Source: Perkinsus chesapeaki (lineage: Eukaryota > Perkinsozoa > Perkinsida > Perkinsidae). From it: DNA of 64,000 nucleotides. Shown here piece by piece: positions 22,718 to 33,237 of this stretch (positions are counted from its first letter, which is position 1; the number at the start of each line of letters is the position of its first letter). The position numbers and the translations under genes are program-made. The notes under the pieces are model-generated. The model did not search any database. It was not told the origin of the DNA and was given only the letters and a program-made list of their open reading frames with translations. The stretch lies in assembly GCA_013115145.1 (NCBI GenBank), contig JAAPAO010000063.1:1-64000 (forward strand), written 5' to 3'.

Positions 22718-25691
22718 TCATCGTCGTTTCTTAGACTTCCTTCGTCCACCCCCAAGTACCTATAAAATTATTACATAACATCTTTATCTATCCCAGAAGT
22801 GTTGTTACATCCTTCCGTATCCGCTTTTTGGTTACAACATTCAATCCTCCTCCTCCCCCAGCAGAAGCAGCTACTTCATTATCATCTTCAACACTGGACG
22901 TTTCATCACTGACAATCTCATCATCATCATCATCATCATCATCGACACCACCATCCAACAGCTTCATTTCATGCTCAAACTGTTTCCTCGTTATCTTCCC
23001 TGAATAATATAGTCACTGCGCCACAAAACTATAGCCTAACTAAATACCTTTCTTAAGCTTCTTTACCAAAGCCTCCTCCTTTTGAAGGGAATCCAGTTCA
23101 TGTTGAGTTGTTGTACGACGACATTCTCTTTTCTCAGCCCTGGTACGTATAGCATCTAGCAATACAACAGTCATTCTGTCCCTGATTATGTGCATGCGTG
23201 CAGCAGCAACAACAACACTCTACCAGATTTCTGTGTAATCTTCTCCCTCTTCCTCCTTCGTTCTTCTCTATCTATCTCAACCTTCTTCAATCGTTCCTGT
23301 CGGGACGCTTCCTTTGTGGGATCAGAATAAGCAACAGAATCTGGAACGACCTGAAAGTTGTCGATGCTGGGGATCGAACCTACGACTTTAGTCAGAGTTC
23401 CTACTACTACTACCTCTGATTGAACAAAGTTATCAATCCGTCGGCCCATAATCTCTTTAACTCTTGGTAGCCTTAATAAGCTGAATGATGTTGCAACATC
23501 CCCCAAATCGAGCTCCTACATTTGAAGGAGAATAAGGTGGTCTCTGGTTCGATCCAAACACCATACACTCCTTTACCTTAATGTTAAAGACAAAACTCAA
23601 TTCGTGTTCGGAGTAACCTCGTACGAAAGATACGAAAGCCGCAACTGCCTTGTCCAAGAAGTCACCTACAATATTACGGCGCGCGATAATAGTTAATCTC
23701 TTCATAAATTGTCCGCTTACGTGATTTTTCATTATAGTTTTTACGTATATCTTCCAACATTCCGAGTGCGTGTTCTTCAACATATCTTTCACTTTCATCA
23801 TCATCTTCCCATTTTGATAAAGATACTCCACGACACTTCAAGAATGAGAGATATCCATCAACCTGCATGAATTACCGTCGACTATTACTCACCACGCTTC
23901 ACGACCACCATTATTACCTCACTCTCCAACATACATGCTACAGCTTGACCATCTCTACCAGCTCTTGCTGTCCTTCCTACACGATGGATAAAAAAGGAAG
24001 GTGATTGTGGAAGATCAAATTGAATAATCCAATCAACCTAATGATGATAACCCGGGTTCGATCCCCGGTAATGACATATATTACTTTAGGAATATCAACT
24101 CCACGTGCAACAAGATCAGTAGCAAGCATAACATCAGTGCAACTGTTGGAGGTAGTTCTAAATTATTAATATAACATCATGGATAATAATACATGTTATT
24201 ATTAATTACCCTTCACTAAATGCTTTATATGCTTTATGTCGAGCTGAAGGTGTCATATGACCATGTAATTTATGAAGGCTAATGGATGCTGCTGCTGCTT
24301 TATCTGAGTTTAAATAACCTTGCCGAGGATCGAACCTGTGCCAACCTCCTTCAGTCTCATTCTTCCAAAGCTCTTTTAATATAGCATAATGGTAATCAAC
24401 CGACGCACATGTTAAGAAGAAGACCAAGACCTTTGAACCTACGTACCATCGATACCACCTCTAAGTCGTTGACGTTAATTGTTGAAGTCATACCAGATGA
24501 TCTAGTTTCAACAAAGTGTTTCATCCATCCTAGCTTATGACGTTGATCTATAACTTTATAATAGTTTTCGAGACCTTTAGGTAAATCATAAGTTGCATTA
24601 TCAGTACAAGAAGTAGTAGTTGATGATGATGATGATGATGATGATGGACGTGATAGTTTAACCTAATATTCAACCATCACTCAAGTTCGATCCCCAGAGA
24701 TGGTCTTTTAATTACATGTACAGGATTCCTAAGACCAGCCTTCTTTACCAATTGTTTGATCTCAGCTCCTGCTAACGTAGCAGAGAACAGACAAGTACGT
24801 CGCTGAAAGCAAGGACTCAGGTTCAATTCCCGGTAAGGGTATTTTACTTGTTTAGGTAGGACCGCGAATATATCAGACATATCCTTTTCAAATCCCAAAG
24901 CCAATAATCTATCAGCTTCATCTAATACCAATACCTCTGTAGTTTTAAACCTTAATGGACTATCCATATCCTTTTCGCATAAGATATGTCTTACTCTACC
25001 AGGTGTACCTATTATATCACAGATACGGTTAAATGAGGCTATATGAAATCCTTCTCACCAACTAGTATCAATGATGATCCCTTTGCTCCTTCAATAACTG
25101 CACGATCAGCATGTATATCTCTACCACCGACAAAGCAGTAACATTTAAGGTGTGGTACAGGATCAGCTAAAGGATATTCGGCTTGGTTAGATTCCTCAAC
25201 TACTATTAGTACCATGAATATATTGCATTATTATATCATGAATTTGTGTAGCTAATTCTCTAGTAGGGGAAAGAATAACTGCTCCCACACTAGCAGCTTC
25301 AGGGATAATAAACTCCGAACACGCTTCCTAACATACTTTATATCTAACCAGCTTCAAGCTAAGATACCCTATTACCCCTTCATCTGATAATTGTTTACTC
25401 ATCATTTCCATAATAGGTAATACAAATGCTAAAGTCTTCCCACTACCAGTAGCAGCCTCACATGCCACATCTTTATGTTGAAGGAATAATGGTATAGCAA
25501 CTGATTGAACCTAATGATGAAGAGGAGGAGGATAATATAAATTATTAATAAGACGATGATGATGATAATATCACCGGAGTTGGATGCTGAAATTTAAGGG
25601 TATTATTGACAAAGTCGATAGACTTGTCATTTAATCCAAGACCATTCCAGCTTCGTGGATGACTAGAGGAGGATGAAGTATTGTTGGCCAT
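22718..25691 (-). CDS. DDX55: DDX55/Spb4-like DEAD-box RNA helicase
   Basis: It starts [20 protein letters not shown] at 25691 and ends [11 protein letters not shown] at 22718. Helicase motifs appear in order: [14 protein letters not shown] (motif I), [17 protein letters not shown] (II, DEAD), [15 protein letters not shown] (III, SAT), [10 protein letters not shown] (IV), [13 protein letters not shown] across a splice (V) and [14 protein letters not shown] (VI). The C-terminal part has [17 protein letters not shown], then [14 protein letters not shown], and ends in a basic tail, as in Spb4/DDX55, which acts in 60S ribosomal subunit assembly in the nucleolus. Of roughly fourteen introns, six (23351-23413, 23516-23576, 24038-24084, 24319-24345, 24663-24715, 24803-24847) carry a tRNA T-arm-like element, a far higher share than in any other gene here. 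Confidence 0.9.
23369..23380 (-). repeat. T-arm-like element in DDX55 intron, sense
   Basis: The minus strand reads GGTTCGATCCCC in the 63-nt intron 23351-23413. The intron length is a multiple of three and has no in-frame stop, so splicing is inferred from conserved protein on both sides (FVQSE joined to VVPDSVAY). Confidence 0.6.
23546..23555 (+). repeat. T-arm-like element in DDX55 intron, antisense
   Basis: The plus strand reads GGTTCGATCC in the 61-nt intron 23516-23576 of the minus-strand gene. The flanking exons join SFVFNIK to [10 protein letters not shown]. Confidence 0.6.
24052..24068 (+). repeat. Perfect T-arm hairpin in DDX55 intron, antisense
   Basis: CCGGG-TTCGATC-CCCGG is a canonical T arm: five perfect stem pairs and a seven-base loop. 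It is followed by TAATGAC and A, as in a tRNA 3' end. It fills the centre of the 47-nt intron 24038-24084, between ARGVDIPK and [11 protein letters not shown]. Confidence 0.75.
24328..24337 (-). repeat. T-arm-like element in DDX55, sense
   Basis: The minus strand reads GGTTCGATCC then TCGG. The smallest intron that fits is 24319-24345 (27 nt, GT-AG). The sequence is also open in frame, so it may be translated as part of an insert between motif IV and HKLHGHM. Confidence 0.5.
24684..24693 (+). repeat. T-arm-like element in DDX55 intron, antisense
   Basis: The plus strand reads AGTTCGATCC then CCAGAG in the 53-nt intron 24663-24715, between LRNPVH and VKLSRPSSS. Confidence 0.55.
24820..24845 (+). 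repeat. T-arm-like element in DDX55 intron, antisense
   Basis: GGTTCAATTCCCGG is followed by TAAGGGT, A and TTTT, matching T arm, acceptor strand, discriminator and Pol III terminator in order. It occupies the 45-nt intron 24803-24847, between VLPKQ and [10 protein letters not shown]. Confidence 0.65.
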
Positions 25692-25851
25692 AATGTACAA
25701 TGGCCTGTGGAGGAGGAGGAGGAGGAGGGGCCCTGCTACTAAACAGTACTATTAAAGTCAAACATAATGGATAAACAGAAACAATAAGACCATGATGAGA
25801 TGATGGTGAGGATTATTATTATTATTATGATGGTGCTGCTGCTGCTGTTCT

Positions 25852-26466
25852 TCATTCTTCTTTACTTCCTGTGTATTCGAGTAGCTTACGAAATACCGAA
25901 TTATTATCTATAAGCTCACTCGGTGCCACGGACTGAATTCATTCACTAGGGATCGAACCTGGAACCTTTTGTTGTTTCATCACCTGGGCCGATAACCATT
26001 TGTATAAATCAGGATTCTCTAAAGCTAACACTTCCTCAAACTCATCAACTTCTCCTTCTGGCATATCACGTAGGTAGCGATCTATCATTATGAATGATTG
26101 AGTGATGACATTATTACTACTACCTGCAAAACTACCAAGGATAACATCTAATTCAAGATAACCTCTTTGCCGGGCTCTGAGTTATCCATAACAAGAATAA
26201 TAATATTTATATCACTTAATATTTTACCTATATAATAAAACCTTCTTTCTACCGTCTAAATCGCCCGATGATAGCTCAGGTTTATATCCTCTTATTGGAT
26301 GTTCGGTGGTGGAGTATGAGCAATTCCTCATCATCAACCTACCACACTTCTCTATATATATCATAAACTTGATGACATACCTACCTAGCAGCAGCACGAC
26401 CAGTAACAACCAATTGCCTCTTAGTAACAAACGAAGTCATCATCAAACTAATCGAACGAAGAAGCA
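25852..26466 (-). CDS. SDHAF2: Succinate dehydrogenase assembly factor 2
   Basis: Five exons from ATG 26466 to TGA 25852. The N-terminus (MLLRSIS, FVTKRQLVVTGRAAAR) is Arg-rich and fits a mitochondrial targeting peptide. The core reads RKKVLLYRARQRGYLELDVI, LGSFAG, EGEVDEFEEVLALENPDLYK, WLSAQ, and ends VFRKLLEYTGSKEE. This is the SDHAF2/Sdh5/SdhE fold, which promotes covalent FAD attachment to SdhA in the mitochondrial matrix. Length after processing is close to family norm. The last intron (25933-25983) carries a T-arm-like element. Confidence 0.88.
25950..25959 (-). repeat. T-arm-like element in SDHAF2 intron, sense
   Basis: The minus strand reads CCAGG-TTCGATC-CCTAG, with four of five stem pairs, in the 51-nt intron 25933-25983, between KWLSAQ and SVAPSELID. 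Confidence 0.65.
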
Positions 26467-26607
26467 TTCTTTCGGACCTTACTAACTAATAAGAACTATA
26501 ACTAACTAATATTGTTCAACACAACTATTATTATAATGTCTTCTTGTTGGAATGATGATGATGATGATGCTGACATAATACGTTTACTGTATTTATCAAG
26601 TAGATAC

Positions 26608-28450
26608 TCATTTATCTTCTTTCTGGCTCCTCGATGATCGTTCCTCAGAGTTGCGTCGAGATACCCTACTTGTCTCAGAATCAGAACGTCGCCCAAAACT
26701 CAAAGACCTTCGCCTAATGGAAGTGATAATACCCGGGTTCAATTCCTAGTTGAGGCTATTTATTACTCATCTTTATTCCTATCACTTTTAGATCCTCTAT
26801 TACTCTTTCTAAAATCCCGACTCTGTGGAGGTGTCCTTGATCTATTATTATTATTGTTATTATAACCCTTATCATAGTATACTACTACCTTGATGCCTTC
26901 CTCCTTCTTGCTGTTTCAGGTCCTTCTTCTTCAGTATCATCTCTCCTAGTTTGTCTTCTTGGTCTCCCTATTGGTGTTCTATTCTCATTATCTTGTCTAA
27001 TTATTAATATTATTATATCTACCCTAACCTTTAGTTACACTAACCTTCTATCCCTTCTCTCTTCAGATACTCTCCGACTACTCCTCCTATCATCGCCATG
27101 TGACCTCCGATGATGATGATGGTCATGATGATGATGATAACGTCCCCGACGACTATCATCATCTCGATGCTGTATCGATCGACTATCTCCAATTGTGCAA
27201 TACCCTATCCCCCTTCTGTTATTCTTACCTTCGTCTCCTCCTTCCATCTCTACTATTTGGTTCATCTATATCTCTTGATCGTGATCTAGGTGAGGGAGAT
27301 CTCCTTCTATAATAACATTATCACTTTACCATCCACACCTTTATTACCCTACCTCCTCGATCTACTATCCTCATTATCTGCTTCTGATCCTCTCCTTTGC
27401 TTTATTCTTCTATCTGGTGTACGTGACCGCCTATAATACTACTATACATGAAGCCACCGATTAATATTACGATGATGATGATTTCCTGTGTAATGGTTCA
27501 TCATCACCATCAGTTCTTGTTGTTGTTCTTGTTGATGTACCTCCTACTGGAGCAGCATTATTCGGTGATGATCCAGGTGACGGTGGTCTAATAGGACCAC
27601 GGCGAACTATAACAATAAAATAATAATAATAATCATTTAGTAGTTATATTACTACTTCTGGTATCAAAAGCCGGAGCAGTTGGAATAAGTAATGGTCCAG
27701 GAGGGGGAGGAGGAAGATACGACTCTTCATTCTCCTGCAACATAATACTACTATAATAATATACAGTAATCCATTTATACTACCTTTTTAGCTGCGGCTT
27801 CAGCAGCAGCTTTTCTTTGTTCAATCTCTCTTTTAACCTTTTCAGCTTCCTCCTTCTTTCTCATCATCTCCCTCTTCTTTCGATCAACCAATTGAGCTGG
27901 TACACCAGCTGGTGAGTCCTACTTTAAAATGCATTGTTAAATGGATAATCATAACATCGTCTTCACTTGAGCGCTCAATAACATCTCCCATAACTCTTCA
28001 CAGAATGGCGCTGCGCCACGTTGAAGAAAGCCTGTTAAACTTAATTGCATCAATCTTGGATCAACCTATTTAATGATAATATAATCCGCACTTCTTGAAT
28101 TTGGTGAAGTGTGAAGTATTGCTGTCTTTGTTGTTTATTACCTCGGTATGATCCGGTGTTGCTGTTATCTGCTCTATTGCATAGTCAATAACAATATCAT
28201 CTTCTGTACCAATAATATCAGTTATTCTATCACTTATCCATGGACGTATAACATCCACATTTATACGGTTAAGATCAACTGGCCTACTTTAACTTACTAA
28301 GAGATGTCGACTGCTGTTGCTGAGGTAGTAGTATTACTTATCAAAAGACTTTGGGAATTTCATCTTAGCCAAAAGCTTCTGATCCCCAGTCTTCTTGAAG
28401 AATGGATCTTGATCTGATGCTGTCCCTCGGAAATAGGATCCACCTTCCAT
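26608..28450 (-). CDS. SRRM1: SRRM1-like PWI-domain splicing coactivator
   Basis: It starts MEGGSYFRGTASDQDPFFKK at 28450, which parallels the SRRM1 N-terminus, followed by the PWI domain: NRINVDVIRPWISDRITDII, GTEDDIVIDYAIEQI. A Lys/Glu-rich helix comes next, then a long Arg/Ser/Asp-rich region (RRSHGDDRRSSRRVSEERRD) and a C-terminal RS tail (RRSDSETSRVSRRNSEERSS) ending at TGA 26608. SRRM1 bridges splicing factors at exonic enhancers and binds nucleic acid through PWI. The gene has about nine short introns; that at 26714-26766 contains a T-arm-like element. Exon borders in the low-complexity middle are approximate. Confidence 0.85.
26733..26758 (+). repeat. T-arm-like element in SRRM1 intron, antisense
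   Basis: CCGGG-TTCAATT-CCTAG then TTGAGGC and an AT-rich run, in the 53-nt intron 26714-26766. Four of five stem positions pair if G-U is allowed. Confidence 0.6.
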
Positions 28451-28884
28451 CTTATTAATGATGATGATGAAGATACTAATAAGATATTAATTATTATGAT
28501 AACCCACTAACACAACAGATAGAGATAACAGAAGGAAACGACGATGATGAAATAGAACACCAACGATAACAACAACAGCAACATAAGCAACAACGGTAAG
28601 AATAGGCACTGGTGCGGTACTAACGCTACAAACGGTATTAACTGCTGTGGTTATTGCTGCTGCTGATGCTGATTGTGATAGTTATCATCGTAGAAAGGGT
28701 TATCTCCCATATCATTATAGCAGACAAACATGAGCAACAACAACATCAAGTGTTCATATTATAACCTATACAACATAATAGCTCTATGATGATGAGGGTA
28801 ATGTCAAACTAAGAGCGTGAACTTGTAGATATATCAAACAAGTTGGCTGAATAGACAAATATGAAGGTGGGAAGAGGAGGCGTG

Positions 28885-28908
28885 GGTTCTATCCCTGGTA
28901 ACTTCATT
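28885..28908 (+). repeat. T-arm-like element, host unclear
   Basis: GGTTCTATCCCTGG is followed by TAACTTC, A and TTTT, the same layout as the intronic elements. It lies in the unresolved spacer between SRRM1 and the hydrolase gene. Confidence 0.5.
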
Positions 28909-29132
28909 TTAAGAGGAGCGTGTAGTAGGAAATAATAGGAATGTAATAGAAAGTTAATAAATACACAACATGACCAATTTGACACAACAAGTAACATAAT
29001 CTTCATCATCATTATCCAACAATAGGGGAAGACAGTGTTATTAATAATACATGGTATATATTATTTATCAATGTACGATACCAAACGGTAGCTTAGTTAT
29101 GGATATATATATATATATATTCAAGGCCAAAT

Positions 29133-29152
29133 AATCGATCACATAATCGATT
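29133..29152. promoter_or_regulatory. Variant of the AATCGATCA palindrome
   Basis: AATCGATCACATAATCGATT keeps both arms of the RACK1 promoter palindrome with one base changed in the right arm. It lies in the spacer downstream of the 29290-32851 gene. Confidence 0.4.
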
Positions 29153-29289
29153 ATATTGATGATGATGATGATGATGATGAAATAAGTCCATGAAACGAGG
29201 TGAAGAAACAAGGTGTTATTATAATGGATGATGAGACTAATACAACAACATCATTATACTACTACTACTGCTACTGATGATGATGATGT

Positions 29290-32200
29290 TTAACATGACT
29301 TAACAAAGCTAGGTGGACTAAGGAATGTGAATACATTTCCATGACCTGTTCTCGTTAATCTAGTATAACGTTGTTCAGCTGGTGTACCAGTTCTAATAAT
29401 ATCAGCTATATCTGATACAACCTGTACGTTAAGGTTAAAGAAATTATGTCTTAGATCATGAACATTTTGATCCATATGTGTTGTATCCATAACATCTACA
29501 TAATCTTGACCATACTTCTTACCCGTTACTGGATCAACACAGCATATCTAATAATATTACATTGCTATTATTGTTAATAATCCCACTGATACTACTAGTA
29601 CCTCTTCTGGATGCTTTCCTAAGGCTTTCTCATTATTAAATAATTCAGCCCATATTAAAGCACCATCTTTAAGATCAGCATACACCGAAACCCGTTGACA
29701 ATATTCTAATAATGTTGGTAGTATCTATATTACTATACCGATAATTTATACTACTAAAATCTATATTACTTGTTCTTTGAAATGATCTAATGGATAATCA
29801 CCATTAACAAATATAACATTACATAAAAGCATCCGTCTAGCATCACAGCCCCCACCGGCCTCCAAATCACATAGTTCTTCATCATTATCATCATCTTCGA
29901 GAGATGGGGAACCAAAGTCAGTCTCTACAACGATTCAAAATAATGAACAACAGCAGCAACCCCGGCCGGGATTGAACCCACAACCTCCCGCTATATAAAC
30001 CACCAACATAACCTTTTAACCATTACTACCTTTCCGTTCCATAACTGGTATTTCCTGCTCTCTTCGTTCATGTATTTGTGATGATTGAATAACATCATCA
30101 ATACAAGTAGTTGATCCTGGTACACGTGTTCTTATCCTTAAAAAGGATCGACGCTCCATCTCTGGTAAAGCCTCACAGAATAACCTAATAATACCAATAA
30201 TAATATCTACCACTTTTAGTTATTATTGTTACTACTACTACCTAGCGCCCATTGAGTGTACTAAGAAATGCACTCTAAGGAATCCAGCTTTTCGTAATTC
30301 AAAGACAAAGTCAGATAAATCACCAGCAAATACTGGCAATGACCACATTGCCCAATGATATGTTAAAGCCATACCAGTACCTAAATCATCATCATCATCA
30401 TTGAATGCATAATGGTGCTGCTCAATACAACAATCCTTTACTATTCTTACTCTGTGAGAATATGAATGGTTTAATATATAGTGGGAACTGTCCTAATGCC
30501 AATAATTGGCCCAATCTTTCCATAGCACTTGACATCTTGCAATTATAACCATGAAGGTATACCAAAGCTTCCGGAGCTGGATCAGCTAGCTCCTTCAATA
30601 GAGGAGCTGGTAATGAACTCTGTGCCACCAAAGGTTGACCACCTATCATATATGTTATAACCTATTAATCTCTATGTTATAGAATATTACCAACAATATG
30701 AACTGGTAATGATACAGGTGGACAATCCTGAGATAGGCTACGCCTAGGTACTTGTTTTTTACCAAGATCTGCGTATCCAGTTTTCGAATGACGCACTGAA
30801 TATAAATATATTATTTAAATAACAATAATATGCTCATCATTACTCCTCAATCCAGCCGCAGCAGTAACAGCTGACATCACCTTATTAGATTCACTACCAT
30901 TAAATCCATTATCATTATCATTATCATCACTGGCACAACCACCAATCAACTCTCTTGATACATGATCACGCTTTAAAGCTTCACTTATTCGCCACATATC
31001 CGAATCTCGTGCCTATATTAAAATAATAATATCCAACCATACCGCCTTTTATCCTTGATATTATTATTATTACAACTCGTATATTTAAATGTGGCGCCAA
31101 TCCAGGGGATTCCATACCATTCAATGCTTCAGCACTAAGCTCGCGGAAATCAGGATCACTAAATAAAGATCATCTTGTTATTATTAATATATAATATAGT
31201 ATTACTCTCCTTTATATTTCCTAACCATATCTTGTACATAATAACTAGCACCAACCAATGGTCTAACTCTTGGTAAATGAGAAAAGAAGCTCCCAGATGC
31301 CGATGCCTCTACATTAGCTATACCACATCTTAGACCTTGAGGATCTCTATCAGGAAACCATAATTTATCATGAAGACCTAATACATCATTAATATCAACA
31401 ACAACAACACCACTAATTACTACCTTTCTCTTTCCTAGTTGTGGCCCAGAATATCTTACGGCTCATAAACATAGATCCACTACCAAACTCTCTTGATACA
31501 AAAGGGCTTGTTGGTCGACCTGGAATTCGATTATGATTACTAGTTAATATAATCTTATACACGGGGGGTTACTACCTCTTATCCACATTCCTCTTAATAG
31601 CTCACCATGTGCTGAATCATCCATCCACATACCCAGACCATTAGGTAACCCATCTTCATCAACATGACCAGTAAATCTACATTTATTACGAGCAATGGAG
31701 AATGGACCATAACGCTTATAACAGAAACTAACAACAGCAATGATGGTAGATGGTAGTATTGAATATATTATTACTAGTTTGAATCTTGGTCATCTCGCCT
31801 CATTTTAAACCAATGTACTAATAACCAATCTGGCCTCATATGACCAATCATGAAGGGGTATCCAAAATGTACAATCAACTGTGAGTAATAATGAACAGTA
31901 GTAGTATTGTTCTTTATTACATATGCCAGAAAAAGGGCAACTTCTATACATATAATAACCGCTACAATAGTAGTCTCACGGTTTGATAACCCATCCCACT
32001 AACCAATATAACTTATTATTATTATTCTCGTTGTTGTTATTACCCTTGTTGATTCCTCTGGATCATATGCCCATACCCCCCAAACAATACCACAAAAGAA
32101 TGTTGTAAGTGCCATAGTATGAATAACTGGTTTAAGGAATGCCGCAATACATATAATCATCCAAACTACTGCCACAAACTAATGATAAATAATAACATAA

Positions 32201-32851
32201 TCATCATCTGCTGGTGGTGGTACTGGGTATATTACACTAACAATAGCTGGAATGAATGAGGTCTTAGCAAATCGCTCATCTGGAGTTAGATCAGCTAAAC
32301 CAGGCCAAAGGATCAGTATCAGACTCTTACTCATGAGATTTGATATCCATATAAAAACAACCTGTATTAATGGATAGTGATTTATAATAATAGTTCTATT
32401 ACCAATGCTACAACAATCTCAACCCATGTTCGTAATGAACCTGAATCTCGTTTATAACCCTGTAAAGACCTAGTCAGCCTTCGCCTCTCCATTACAAAGA
32501 ATACACCTATTACATAATCATAATAATAATATATATTATTATTACGTTTCATTTCATGTTCTTCAAGTGTTTCTACAAAATCAGGTCTTGTTGACGCCGA
32601 TGTAGAAGGTGACAAACTTTTAGATGACCTATATTAATATATATAAAAGTTAATAATAATATATATTACCCTAATAATGAACCATCACCACCACCACCCA
32701 TATCATCTTGTATACTACATATTAATTCCCTATTTCCTGATGTTGATGTGGTGGTTGATGTATTCATTGATTTTATGGTTGGTCCAATTTGTGAATTGGT
32801 TATACCACAACCACCAACAATAGGATAATTAGCTAATTCGCAGACCGACAA
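29290..32851 (-). CDS. Multi-pass membrane protein with MORN repeats and a C-terminal DUF900-type alpha/beta hydrolase
   Basis: It starts MSVCELANYPIVGGCGITNS at 32851. The N-terminal third has several membrane spans (for example WVEIVVALVIELLL and VWMIICIAAFLKPVIHTMAL) on charged loops. A MORN-like unit follows (FTGHVDEDGLPNGLGMWMDD, GELLRG). The C-terminal part is a hydrolase: EALVYLHGYNCKMSSAMERL, YHWAMWSLPVFAGDLS and the nucleophile elbow VHFLVHSMGAR, then FVNGDYPLDHF, QRVSVYADLKDGALIWAELF and a late HNFFNLNVQVV. It ends PPSFVKSC at 29290. The HGYN...HSMG pair is typical of DUF900/esterase-lipase proteins. A membrane-bound lipid or ester hydrolase is inferred; the substrate is unknown. 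Exon joins at 31000-32400 are approximate. Confidence 0.65.
29968..29979 (-). repeat. T-arm-like element in hydrolase intron, sense
   Basis: The minus strand reads GTGGG-TTCAATC-CCGGC in the intron 29925-30029. This intron is 105 nt, about twice the local norm. Confidence 0.6.
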
Positions 32852-33237
32852 GGTGAATAAAGGAAAGTATGATTACAGACAAAGGTAATAATAGAGAAAC
32901 CTGCACTATCATTCATTATCCTGTATCATGCGTGCATCAACCTAAGATTCATTTTACATTCCCCTTCCACACCCCTGCTACACCTTCCGCTGACTATGCA
33001 AGCTCTAGTACGGTAAATTATTCGGAGGTCGCAGTGCAGCTGAATCACTGCAAGCTCATTTATTCGGGAATCTTCAATAGAGGTAGTATCTTAATAGCGG
33101 GCCATGTGCAATCACGACGATTATACAAAGGGCCAAGATTTCATTTACCGGAACGTATCGCCCACTTCTTAAATCGTCCGCGACATGTTATCGGTGTCCC
33201 CTTATTATAGTTGTCGTTTTGTACTATTTTTTATTGA
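32852..33237. other. Divergent promoter spacer
   Basis: An open frame of 113 codons on the plus strand (32869-33210) has no recognisable domain and overlaps the expected 5' regions of both flanking genes. I treat the stretch as the shared promoter of the hydrolase gene (minus) and the PP2C gene (plus). Confidence 0.5.

Larger units (their letters stand above)
28451..29289 (-). other. Spacer upstream of SRRM1 with possible small minus-strand exon
   Basis: No gene is resolved. A minus-strand frame ending at about 28656 reads NDMGDNPFYDDNYHNQHQ then a Gln run and a stop, which looks like a real C-terminus. Its upstream exons could not be joined. Also present are a T-arm-like element (28885-28894), a TA microsatellite (29104-29120), a GAT repeat (29158-29179) and a variant of the AATCGATCA palindrome (29133-29152). 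Confidence 0.35.

Noticed and set aside
23369-29979. T-arm elements as primer-binding sites of LTR retrotransposons
   Set aside because: Primer-binding sites would be complementary to the tRNA 3' end and placed next to an LTR. No LTRs, polyprotein or consistent strand is seen, and sense copies are as common as antisense ones.
32869-33210. 113-codon plus frame upstream of PP2C
   Set aside because: No domain, no splice link to PP2C, and its position between divergent start codons suits a promoter or leader.
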